Assembly (NCBI GenBank): GCA_944324825.1
Contig: CALUXU010000013.1
Location: forward strand, 1-59,712
Origin: Candidatus Gastranaerophilales bacterium
GTDB lineage: Bacteria; Cyanobacteriota; Vampirovibrionia; Gastranaerophilales; Gastranaerophilaceae
Direction of reading: 5' to 3'
Length of the DNA: 59,712 nt
In this document: positions 35,272-42,860 of the stretch, one piece after another
Position numbering within the stretch: position 1 is the stretch's first letter
Layout of the letters: the number at the start of each line of letters is the position of its first letter
Notes under the pieces: generated by a model
Database searches by the model: none
Seen by the model: only the letters and a program-made list of their open reading frames with translations
Told to the model about the DNA's origin: nothing
Made by a program: the position numbers and the translations under genes

Positions 35272-35576
35272 AATGTAATTGCCTCATTTAATATCTTATT
35301 TTTAATAAAATCTTTCAAACTATTTGGAGTACCTAAATCAACTTTTTTATTGAACAATTTTGACAAGTATTCTTCTAAGTCTATAAATTTAAATATATCG
35401 ATTGTATTTATAAAATCAACAAGTAAATCAATATCACTTTCAGAAGTTTGTTGATTTTTGGCATAAGATCCAAAAAGCATAATATTGTTAACAAGATATT
35501 CTTTTTTAAGAAATTCTTTATTCAAATTTATAATTTTTTTTATCTCATCTAATGAATATATTTTATTAGTTTTCAT
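35268..35576 (-). CDS. mntA: MntA-like nucleotidyltransferase antitoxin
   Basis: The 102-residue protein is a minimal nucleotidyltransferase: GSYAKNQQTSESDID gives G36-S37, ten residues, then D48-x-D50. This is the metal-binding motif that transfers AMP to the partner HEPN toxin. The ATG at 35576 (MKTNKIYSLDEI) is preferred, because a longer upstream opening would run into the phosphoesterase gene. The gene precedes hepT with a 4-nt overlap. Downstream GTPNSLKDFIKN and a hydrophobic helix match the family. Confidence 0.9.
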   Translation of the reverse strand: MKTNKIYSLDEIKKIINLNKEFLKKEYLVNNIMLFGSYAKNQQTSESDIDLLVDFINTIDIFKFIDLEEYLSKLFNKKVDLGTPNSLKDFIKNKILNEAITL

Positions 35577-35631
35577 AAGATGATTATAACATAATTTATT
35601 TAGAGTCAAAATTTTGGAGATATAGTTTCTA

Positions 35632-36297
35632 TCATGAATGTAATCTTTTTGATGCATCTTTGAGAGAGCCGTAATAATAAGATGAAAAACCTGCTTTTTT
35701 CATCAATTCACAAGTTTTGTCGATATCATATTCAACTCTGAATAATTTAAAACCCGCACCATCATAAACCGCAAAAGCTGCCCTATTATCTCCGTCACGA
35801 GGCTGCCCGACAGAACCAGGATTACAGTATATTTTGTCCTCATATTTATCTGTTCTTTGAATATGAGTGTGCCCGGATACAAAATATTCTCCATCTATTT
35901 TTCCGAAATATTCTTCATCAGGTTCTAAATATTCATCAATAGGATTTGTCCAGCCTCCATGCGCCATGGAAATATTATGCTCTAATCTCCAAAACGGCAA
36001 TGTTTTTAACCATTCAAGATTCTCTTGAGTAATTATTGTTCTTTGATATTTTAGGCAATCATTAACGCTTTGAGAACGTGGACAAAAACTATTTGATACC
36101 ATATACCAATCATGATTTCCCATTATACATTTTATATTTCGTTCTCTTAATTCATTACAGCATTCGTTCACCTGTGAATAGTATCCGACAATATCGCCAA
36201 GGCAATAAATATCAGCAATACTCATTTTATCAAGCTCAAGAAGAACCTGTTTTAAGGCTTCATAATTCCCATGGATATCAGATATTATTCCTATCAT
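35632..36297 (-). CDS. Metallophosphoesterase (YfcE/calcineurin-like)
   Basis: The 221-residue protein shows all metal-site motifs: GIISDIHGNYEAL (D7, H9), YCLGDIVGY (D35), IMGNHDWYM (N, H), AHGGW and VSGHTHIQR. It is a phosphodiesterase or phosphatase of unknown substrate. It has no signal peptide. Its start overlaps the end of the ATP-grasp gene by 20 nt, so the two are translationally coupled. A nearby role in nucleotide or second-messenger turnover is possible but unproven. Confidence 0.92.
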   Translation of the reverse strand: MIGIISDIHGNYEALKQVLLELDKMSIADIYCLGDIVGYYSQVNECCNELRERNIKCIMGNHDWYMVSNSFCPRSQSVNDCLKYQRTIITQENLEWLKTLPFWRLEHNISMAHGGWTNPIDEYLEPDEEYFGKIDGEYFVSGHTHIQRTDKYEDKIYCNPGSVGQPRDGDNRAAFAVYDGAGFKLFRVEYDIDKTCELMKKAGFSSYYYGSLKDASKRLHS

Positions 36298-37234
36298 ATT
36301 CTATATAGTCCTCAATATACCTTATTGCTTTACCTTTTTTTAATTCCGGCTGCAAGATTTCTTTTTTATCAAGAAAATAATCAATACTCATTTTGCTTTC
36401 ATTATATCCGAATGCGGCTCTGATTGATGTTGCAGACGAAATTCTCGGGTTTATTTCAAGAAGTTTAAGCTCATTGTTTTCAAGCCTAAATTGAAAATTG
36501 GTCGGTCCTGTGGGCTTAAAAATATTGGCTAAGTTTGTCAATACCTCTTTTATATTATGAATATCAACAGTTTCGGCCGTTTCGGTATATCCTTGTTTAG
36601 AAAGTTTTCTTCTAAGAGTCATATACGCTTTCAAATTACTATCGGTATCAAAAAATGCGCTTGTTGTATACTCACTGTCAAGCGAACCTATCAGCGGCTG
36701 CAAAATATGAGTATCTCCGATTTTCGATTTATGAATTGCCAGTTCTGCTTCATTATTTATTATAACCATACCCTGTGAAGCATATCCTCTGCGAGGCTTT
36801 AGTATAACAGGATATTTTATATTATCAGGGACTGACATATAAGTTGGTATTACATAATTCTTGTTATGTTTACTCAACTCTTGATAAAATAACCATTTGT
36901 CTTTACATAAATTTATGAGATTAGAATTATTTAGCAGAGGGATACATCCTGTTTCTTTTATAATTTTTCTCTCATCATTCCATTTAAACATATCCGCTTC
37001 AATGGACGGAATAATCATATCAACATTATATTTTTGGATTATTTTAATTAGGCTATTGATATAATTGTCTTCACATGTTTTCGGAACAATTTCCACAATA
37101 TCAGAGAAAACCGGAGCAATGGAATCTTCATATATTGTTGTTCCGATAAGTTTTATATCTTTTATTTCTCTTAATGATTTGAGTATGCCGTAGCCGACTA
37201 TGCCTGATGCCCCGGATACCAGAATTGTTTTCAT
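36278..37234 (-). CDS. ATP-grasp domain protein (carbamoyl-phosphate-synthase-like fold)
   Basis: In 318 residues the protein has an N-terminal Rossmann-type strand (ILVSGASGIVGYGILKSL), a middle part with VDMIIPSIEADMFKW, then an ATP-grasp domain. The domain shows YPVILKPRRGYASQGMV (ATP-binding lysine), EYTTSAFFD and LLEINPRISSATSIRAA (metal-binding Glu and Asn). Such enzymes ligate a carboxylate to an amine or other nucleophile using ATP. The product is unknown. Overlap with the phosphoesterase and position beside a truncated methyltransferase suggest a small modification pathway (inference). Confidence 0.85.
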   Translation of the reverse strand: MKTILVSGASGIVGYGILKSLREIKDIKLIGTTIYEDSIAPVFSDIVEIVPKTCEDNYINSLIKIIQKYNVDMIIPSIEADMFKWNDERKIIKETGCIPLLNNSNLINLCKDKWLFYQELSKHNKNYVIPTYMSVPDNIKYPVILKPRRGYASQGMVIINNEAELAIHKSKIGDTHILQPLIGSLDSEYTTSAFFDTDSNLKAYMTLRRKLSKQGYTETAETVDIHNIKEVLTNLANIFKPTGPTNFQFRLENNELKLLEINPRISSATSIRAAFGYNESKMSIDYFLDKKEILQPELKKGKAIRYIEDYIEYDRNNI

Positions 37235-37262
37235 GAGTTTATATCCTTAAATTTTAGTTTTC

Positions 37263-37649
37263 TTAACCAATACTTGCATCTATCATAATACCAATAGACA
37301 ATTCAGGGTACAAAACCCCTAAATCACAAAATGCTTTTAATATCGATTTATCAAAATTTAGAGCTAACATTTGATCTGTTGTTACAGGTTTCAGATAAAT
37401 TCCTTCAACGGTATCTTCTTTAAGCCCGGCATCTGTAACAAGTTTTTTAATAGATTGAATATCAAAATATCTTTTATGCCCGAATAATCTATCCATATCT
37501 GATAGTTTATGTAAATCATCAAGCAGATTTGCATAATAACCTATTCTGCGATTCATCGCTTCCGCATTAGGGACAGCTATTATAATTTTTCCGTCATCGG
37601 ACAAGAATTTTTTATAAAGTGCCAATATCTTTAAAGGATTATCGACATG
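37263..37649 (-). pseudogene. Class I methyltransferase, 5'-truncated at a breakpoint
   Basis: Only the C-terminal half of a SAM-dependent methyltransferase is present. Reading starts at HVDNPLKIL, the usual strand-5 region, and continues ALYKKFLSDDGKIIIAVPN. The SAM-binding first half is missing and a stop (TAA) lies immediately upstream, at 37650-37652. The internal ATG at 37625 would give a 120-residue fragment without the SAM site. The cut falls exactly at the secA fragment on the other strand, at about 37641-37649. It is presumably non-functional. Confidence 0.85.
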
Positions 37650-37820
37650 TTAAAAGATGGTATCGGTCTTCGTGCTTACGGACAAAAAGACCCGTTGATT
37701 GAATATAAACGAGAAGCTTATGATTTATTTAATACAATGATGCACGAAATACAGGGTGATACCGTAAAATACTTATTCCGCACAAAATTTGGAATACAAT
37801 TTGTGGCAGAAGAAGGGTAA
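37647..37820 (+). pseudogene. secA: secA 3' fragment (5'-truncated)
   Basis: The plus-strand frame reads [20 protein letters not shown] and continues [15 protein letters not shown] to a normal-looking C-terminal end after FVAEEG. This matches the last 55 or so residues of SecA, the preprotein translocase ATPase. Everything upstream is absent: the preceding DNA is the methyltransferase on the opposite strand. It is not expressed as SecA from here. An intact secA must exist elsewhere, or the join is an assembly artefact. Confidence 0.9.
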
Positions 37821-37830
37821 GTTGTTTACT

Positions 37831-37854
37831 ATAACACAATGAATATTGTGTTAT
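37831..37854. terminator. Perfect inverted repeat between secA fragment and converging gene
   Basis: Ten-bp arms (ATAACACAAT and its complement) flank GAAT. It lies between the secA fragment stop and the end of the converging hypothetical gene, so it may act as a terminator, but it lacks a good T run. The nine-mer ATAACACAA also forms the arms of the MarR operator at 55549, in reversed arrangement. Confidence 0.45.
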
Positions 37855-37855
37855 G

Positions 37856-38686
37856 TTAATTCCACTTTATTCCGACAATTGATTTGAATTGGTTTACAAA
37901 ATCATCAAAGGAAATATTAGTTTTGTAATTAGTACGTTTATTCAAAACCTTTACCCTTTCTGTTTTATTATTTACACCTAATATTGGAAGGCAATGCCAC
38001 TTATCAATTCCCTTTACTTTTTTATTCCCGGTCACGGCAACAAAGCTGTAATCCTTTGAATCTTTATTTCCCAACTCCTTCAATAAAGACAACACCTCAT
38101 CTTTATGACCTTTTAGATTCAACTTTAAATCACTTTCACCTATAACTGTCGGCTTTTCTCCGGTAAACCATTTAAAAGCATTTGAAGCTTTATTATATTC
38201 ACAAGCCCTGTTTTTTATTAAAGGAAACATATATAATCTGGCAAATAATGGCTTCATTAAAGGATGTTGTTTTACCATTTTTCTTATTGCAATATTCATA
38301 CCCAAACTCAACTTTGAATTGGAATAATCAAAAGAGGAAAGACCGAAAGGATTGTCAGAATATTCTTTATACAAATCAAAATGTTTTCCCATATAATCAA
38401 TTAATAATGCTTTATACGTCTTATTTTTTCCATTAACGTTCAGAGTAATTTTATAAGCCGGCTCCATTTTTGCATCTTTTTGTATTTTTATGCGTTTCTT
38501 TAAAATTTCTCGGCCTTTTTCAGAATTAAAAAGAGAGTATCTTGCAGCCTCGTCGAAACAATTCGCAATAATTTGTTTATCTGACATTGCGCGGGAAATC
38601 TCTTCATCCGTCAAAGATCGCCACTTTATATTTTTCATATTGTGGTTCAAATAAGGGTAAATTTTTCGCAGCATTGAAATTTTCAT
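37856..38686 (-). CDS. Hypothetical protein, possible calpain/papain-like protease fold
   Basis: No certain family. In 276 residues a candidate catalytic set is visible: Q38-x4-C43 in KQIIANCFDEAARYSL, H231 in WHCLPILGVNN, and N249 in KVLNKRTN followed by SFDDFVNQFKSI. This follows the Cys ... His ... Asn plus helix order of calpain-type (C2) enzymes (GHAYSV, NPWG, then a final helix). The spacing of Gln and Cys is one shorter than in calpains, so the assignment is tentative. There is no signal peptide. Codon use is like its neighbours. Confidence 0.5.
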   Translation of the reverse strand: MKISMLRKIYPYLNHNMKNIKWRSLTDEEISRAMSDKQIIANCFDEAARYSLFNSEKGREILKKRIKIQKDAKMEPAYKITLNVNGKNKTYKALLIDYMGKHFDLYKEYSDNPFGLSSFDYSNSKLSLGMNIAIRKMVKQHPLMKPLFARLYMFPLIKNRACEYNKASNAFKWFTGEKPTVIGESDLKLNLKGHKDEVLSLLKELGNKDSKDYSFVAVTGNKKVKGIDKWHCLPILGVNNKTERVKVLNKRTNYKTNISFDDFVNQFKSIVGIKWN

Positions 38687-38719
38687 ACTATTGTAAAATA
38701 CGAAAATAAAAAAATTTGC

Positions 38720-38929
38720 CTACGGCACGGGATCATACCCGCCTTCATTCAGGGGATGACATCTGCAGATTCTTTTTATTCCTAACCAGCCACCCTTTAA
38801 AATCCCGTATTTCATTATTGCCTGCTTCATATATTCAGAACATGTCGGATAAAAACGACATCTTGAGGGAGTCAGGGAAGAAATTTTCTGATAAATTTTT
38901 ATTAACAGTAAAATAAGTTTTTTAAGCAT
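38720..38929 (-). CDS. yidD: Membrane protein insertion efficiency factor YidD
   Basis: The 69-residue protein matches the YidD family closely: [26 protein letters not shown] with the three conserved Cys, then [24 protein letters not shown]. It assists insertion of membrane proteins near YidC. It sits 3 nt after the flhA stop rather than in its usual rnpA-yidC neighbourhood, so it seems co-transcribed with the flagellar operon. Confidence 0.97.
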   Translation of the reverse strand: MLKKLILLLIKIYQKISSLTPSRCRFYPTCSEYMKQAIMKYGILKGGWLGIKRICRCHPLNEGGYDPVP

Positions 38930-38932
38930 TTA

Positions 38933-41017
38933 TTATGCCGCACTTTCTCCGATTGTATCAACAGCCTCAACCTTGATATCAGTAATCAATTCCGAATATG
39001 AGATTACAACAATAGTCGGAATATGTCTTTCCAACAATTGGAACAGAGGAAGTCTGATTCTTGGAGAACAAAGAATTACCGGTTGTTTACCAATATTTTG
39101 GTGTGCTCGCATCAATGTCATAGCTGTTGATTCAATTAAATCCTGCACCTGCATAGGATTCAACAGGAACATTGTTCCCAATTCCGTTCTTTGGCAGCTG
39201 TCATCAAGAATTTTTTCCCACTCAGGAGAAAGAGTCAATGCGTACAACACATTATCATCCTGAACGTTAGTTAAACAAATTTGACGGCCTAAAGCAGCAC
39301 GCAGACGTTCAGACAAAATATCCGGCTCTTTTGAAAATCTTGCATAGTCACATAATCGTTCAAATACAAATATAATATCCTTGATAGAAACTTTTTCACG
39401 AATAAGGTTAACAAATATCTTTCTTAAATCTGATGTAGAAATAATAGCAGGAACCAAATCGTTTACAAGAGTAGGGTCTTGAGAACGAACAAGCTCCATC
39501 AGCTTCAATACATCTGTTTTTGTCATAACTTCATCTACGTGTTTACGAACACATTCTTGAAGGTGGGTAACAAGAACATCCGTTGCATCAACAGCCGTAA
39601 CGTTGCTTGCGGACTGTGCATCTTCTGAATTAACCCAGTATGCCTGAGTTTGATATGTAGGGTCAACAGCAATAATTGCATCATCAGGAACAGATTTTTT
39701 AACCGCATCCCATTGATCCGCAATAACCATATATTTACCAGGATATACATAACCTGTTGCAACAGTATTACCACGAATAGATATCATGTATTCATTTGCT
39801 TCAAGTGCAGATGAATCCATAATACGAATATTTGGTAAAATATAACCCAATTCATCAGTAACTCTTTGACGCAAAGCTGCAATCTTAGCAAGTAACTGAC
39901 CTTCCTGATCAGGATCGGCAATAACAAGCAAGCCTGCACCAACCTGTAAACTCAAGACATCAACACCCAAACGCTCGTACATCTTATTAGGGTTAACAAG
40001 ATCCTGCATATTCTGACGTACATTTTCCAATTGACCCAATTGAGACTGAACATCTGCATTAATCAATACAGAGAATCCTGCAATAGCAAGACCTATTGAG
40101 AACATACAGAACGGCAAGAACGGCAATCCAGTAATCGGCCCCGTTACGGCAATCAGGAATAAGAAGGCCGATGCGAAGAACAATGAATAAGGCTTATTCA
40201 TAATTTGTTCAGTCAAATCAGCACCCAATGAAGCACTTGCGGCAGATGCACGCGTCATAACGATACCGGCTGCAATTGACATCAACAATGACGGAACCTG
40301 TGATGCTAAACCGTCACCGATGGTTAAGATTGTATATTTTGAAACCGCATCGGCAACAGGCATCTGGTTCATTAAACAACCGATTAACAACCCGCCGACA
40401 ATATTGATAATAACGATGATGATACCGGCCATAGTATCACCTTTTACAAACTTCATTGCACCATCCATAGAACCGAATAAACTTGATTCCCTTTGTAAAT
40501 CTTCACGGCGCTTAACCGCTTCTTCCGGAGATATCAAACCGGCGTTAAAGTCGGCATCAATTGTCATCTGTTTACCTGGCATAGCATCTAACGCAAATCT
40601 TGCCGAAACTTCTGCGATACGTTCCGCACCTTTTGTGATAACCATAAACTGTACAACGGTAATAATCAGGAAGATTACACCACCTACAACCATGTTACCC
40701 CCTGTTACGAAAGTTCCAAATGCGTGAATTACTTCACCTGCCTCACCTTTTGCAAGAATAAGACGGGTAGATGCAATTGATAATACCAGACGGAACATTG
40801 TTCCCAGAAGAATAATTGATGGGAATGCCGCCAATTCTAACGGTTTTTGGACGTATAACGAAATCATCAGAAGCACAATTCCCAGAGTAATATTCAAACT
40901 GATTGAAAAATTGATAACCCAATTAGGCATCTCAACCAGCAAGATTAAGATTAATGTCAGCACGAAACCGGCAAGAAAAATTTCACTTATAGGTTTATGT
41001 TCTGCTTCTGCTGCCAC
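38933..41017 (-). CDS. flhA: Flagellar biosynthesis protein FlhA
   Basis: FlhA is the large inner-membrane component of the flagellar type III export gate. The 694-residue protein has about eight N-terminal helices, the FHIPEP-family cytoplasmic loop RFALDAMPGKQMTIDADFNA followed by GLISPEEAVKRREDL, and a large C-terminal cytoplasmic domain that docks chaperone-substrate complexes (IRIMDSS, MTKTDVLKLMELVRSQ). It starts with GTG: the fliH stop TAG and this GTG share one base. The fliI gene usually found after fliH is absent here. Family context favours FlhA over SctV of virulence systems. Confidence 0.96.
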   Translation of the reverse strand: MAAEAEHKPISEIFLAGFVLTLILILLVEMPNWVINFSISLNITLGIVLLMISLYVQKPLELAAFPSIILLGTMFRLVLSIASTRLILAKGEAGEVIHAFGTFVTGGNMVVGGVIFLIITVVQFMVITKGAERIAEVSARFALDAMPGKQMTIDADFNAGLISPEEAVKRREDLQRESSLFGSMDGAMKFVKGDTMAGIIIVIINIVGGLLIGCLMNQMPVADAVSKYTILTIGDGLASQVPSLLMSIAAGIVMTRASAASASLGADLTEQIMNKPYSLFFASAFLFLIAVTGPITGLPFLPFCMFSIGLAIAGFSVLINADVQSQLGQLENVRQNMQDLVNPNKMYERLGVDVLSLQVGAGLLVIADPDQEGQLLAKIAALRQRVTDELGYILPNIRIMDSSALEANEYMISIRGNTVATGYVYPGKYMVIADQWDAVKKSVPDDAIIAVDPTYQTQAYWVNSEDAQSASNVTAVDATDVLVTHLQECVRKHVDEVMTKTDVLKLMELVRSQDPTLVNDLVPAIISTSDLRKIFVNLIREKVSIKDIIFVFERLCDYARFSKEPDILSERLRAALGRQICLTNVQDDNVLYALTLSPEWEKILDDSCQRTELGTMFLLNPMQVQDLIESTAMTLMRAHQNIGKQPVILCSPRIRLPLFQLLERHIPTIVVISYSELITDIKVEAVDTIGESAA

Positions 41018-41763
41018 TAACTACTCCTCAATGCATTCTGAACTATTTCCAACTGTGCCTCAATACTGGCATCTACTACACCATTATTGGTTTGAACTAT
41101 ACAGCTGCCCTCAGAAATATTTTCATCAGACACTATACTTACTTTAGATTCTACACCTAACAAAGTTAATTGTTCCGGTAAATTATCTTTTACATATTGT
41201 GATTGAACAGGATTAACCTTAATAACTATTTTAGGTTCATTTTTAGGGATATTCTTCATTATATCCATTACTGTATCAATAACAATCTGCGGATCAATCT
41301 GTACCTCATGTTTAATGATTTTTTTAGCAATCTCCAGACTTATCTCTATCAAATCAGGTGCTATTGCTTCAAATACTCTTTTTTCTGAACTCATAAACGC
41401 ACCTATATTTGACTTAAAAGCGACTAAATCAGCCTGTGCGCGCTCCAGCCCCTGATTATACCCCTCTTGATACGCCGCCTCTTTAATCTGTACAGCTTCT
41501 TCCTGTGCGCGAGAAATAAGGTTTCTGTCATCAATCCTGCGATATCCGCGGCGCCTGTTGCCGGTTCTTCTCTCCTCACGTTGGGTAAAATCAATATTGT
41601 CTATATCAAATACTGCCTGTTCAATATCTTCGTCTTCAGATTTCGGTTCAGAAGCAATTTGTGCAGCTTCAGCTTCTGCGGCCCTTTTTGCTTCTTCCTC
41701 CGCCTTACGTCTTGCTGCTGTTGCTTCTAATCTTTTTTGATAATTCTTCTTTTTTATTATCAT
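41017..41763 (-). CDS. fliH: Flagellar assembly protein FliH
   Basis: The 248-residue negative regulator of the FliI ATPase has a charged N-terminal coiled coil (KKKNYQKRLEATAARRKAEE), the AAYQEGYNQGLERAQAD segment seen in FliH/YscL, and the C-terminal domain with IAPDLIEISLEIAKKIIKHE, then VSDENISEGSCIVQTNNGVV. It lies between the fliG-position gene and flhA. No fliI gene follows in this operon. Confidence 0.93.
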   Translation of the reverse strand: MIIKKKNYQKRLEATAARRKAEEEAKRAAEAEAAQIASEPKSEDEDIEQAVFDIDNIDFTQREERRTGNRRRGYRRIDDRNLISRAQEEAVQIKEAAYQEGYNQGLERAQADLVAFKSNIGAFMSSEKRVFEAIAPDLIEISLEIAKKIIKHEVQIDPQIVIDTVMDIMKNIPKNEPKIVIKVNPVQSQYVKDNLPEQLTLLGVESKVSIVSDENISEGSCIVQTNNGVVDASIEAQLEIVQNALRSS

Positions 41764-41771
41764 GACATTTA

Positions 41772-42809
41772 TTATACACTATCCTTCACATACTGAACAA
41801 CAATTTGAGCCACTTTGACAGGTATAGGATAGTAATCACCCTCATAAGCTTTTGAAATGAAACGTTTCAAGAACGGACGCTCTGATTTAAATAATTTTTC
41901 AATATCTTCCATAGGATGCTTATCAAATATTCTGTTTAATTGGCGCAATATTGATTCCTGACTAGGTGTTTTACGACGAGGTAAAAACTCTTTTATACTC
42001 TCCAGGCATTTAAGTGTATAGTTCATATCCAGCCCGGCTTCAAGATTTTCTACCCTCATATAATTTCTTATTGTTTCAACATCCTGAGGTGCAAATTTCT
42101 CCAGTATTGCCTCAACCCTATCCTCCGGTAATATTTTTAATACAAGAGCAACCGACATCAGTTTTAAGGATTTATCTAATGGTCCGGAAGGTAATGAGCT
42201 TACAGGCGCTGCTGCAGGAAGAGCTTGTGAATCTCCTGCCGAAGGCGGAGCAGCTTGCTGTTGTTGAGCCGCAGCAGCCTCCATTGCAGCCTTTTGTTCA
42301 GCCTCTGCCTGAGCCGCTTGTGCTGCCATATCATCAATATTAGATTGACTCATCGCCTTTTGAGAAATTTCCGCAGTAATCACTCCGCGTTTTTCCAAAT
42401 TATCTACAGCATCCTTGTAGCTCTTATTTACATGATGCTCGATTAATTGGAGAATCTGATCCTGCGGAACATTCTTCTTTATTGCCTGTTTTGCAACCTC
42501 AAATATGGTAAAAGCAATCTTTTGCATAATGCCGTCCCAATGTTCAGGCATAATCCCAGAATGAACAAGGTCAATAGATTTGTGGAACGCCCATTCTGCA
42601 ATAATCTGAGTAACAAATATTGCCTGATCGGCATTAAAGCCTAAAGATTCATCATTAGCAATGGCTTCACCCGCAAGAAGTGTAAAATTAGAAAGAGTTT
42701 TAACAACATAGTTTTTTTGCATGTCATTAAAGTCTTTAGGTATTAATTCCCCCGCCTGAGATGACATCAACTGTGCAAACTCTTTATAATCAAATCCTTC
42801 TATCGCCAT
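41772..42809 (-). CDS. Protein in the fliG position, possibly a divergent FliG
   Basis: The gene sits between fliF and fliH, where fliG is expected. The 345-residue protein has an unusual 150-residue helical N-terminus (YKEFAQLMSSQAGELIPKDF), a Gln/Ala-rich linker (about 165-205), then a C-terminal helical part. That part contains VALVLKILPEDRVEAILEKFAP, which resembles the helical repeats of FliG. The EHPQ motif and the torque-helix signature (MFVFEDI region) were not found. It may be a replaced or strongly diverged FliG, or an adapter. This is unresolved. Confidence 0.6.
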   Translation of the reverse strand: MAIEGFDYKEFAQLMSSQAGELIPKDFNDMQKNYVVKTLSNFTLLAGEAIANDESLGFNADQAIFVTQIIAEWAFHKSIDLVHSGIMPEHWDGIMQKIAFTIFEVAKQAIKKNVPQDQILQLIEHHVNKSYKDAVDNLEKRGVITAEISQKAMSQSNIDDMAAQAAQAEAEQKAAMEAAAAQQQQAAPPSAGDSQALPAAAPVSSLPSGPLDKSLKLMSVALVLKILPEDRVEAILEKFAPQDVETIRNYMRVENLEAGLDMNYTLKCLESIKEFLPRRKTPSQESILRQLNRIFDKHPMEDIEKLFKSERPFLKRFISKAYEGDYYPIPVKVAQIVVQYVKDSV

Positions 42810-42860
42810 ATTCCCATTCCCTTATTGTTTAATCAGCCGGGGTAAAGTCCCCCTTTACCC

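Noticed and set aside
38933-41017. FlhA homologue considered as a virulence type III secretion SctV
   Set aside because: It lies in an operon with fliE, fliF and fliH and shares an upstream motif with flg rod genes, which favours the flagellar role.
42014-42343. Plus-strand 109-codon frame with Pro and Ser richness
   Set aside because: It mirrors the Gln/Ala-rich linker of the fliG-position protein on the other strand and has no independent support.
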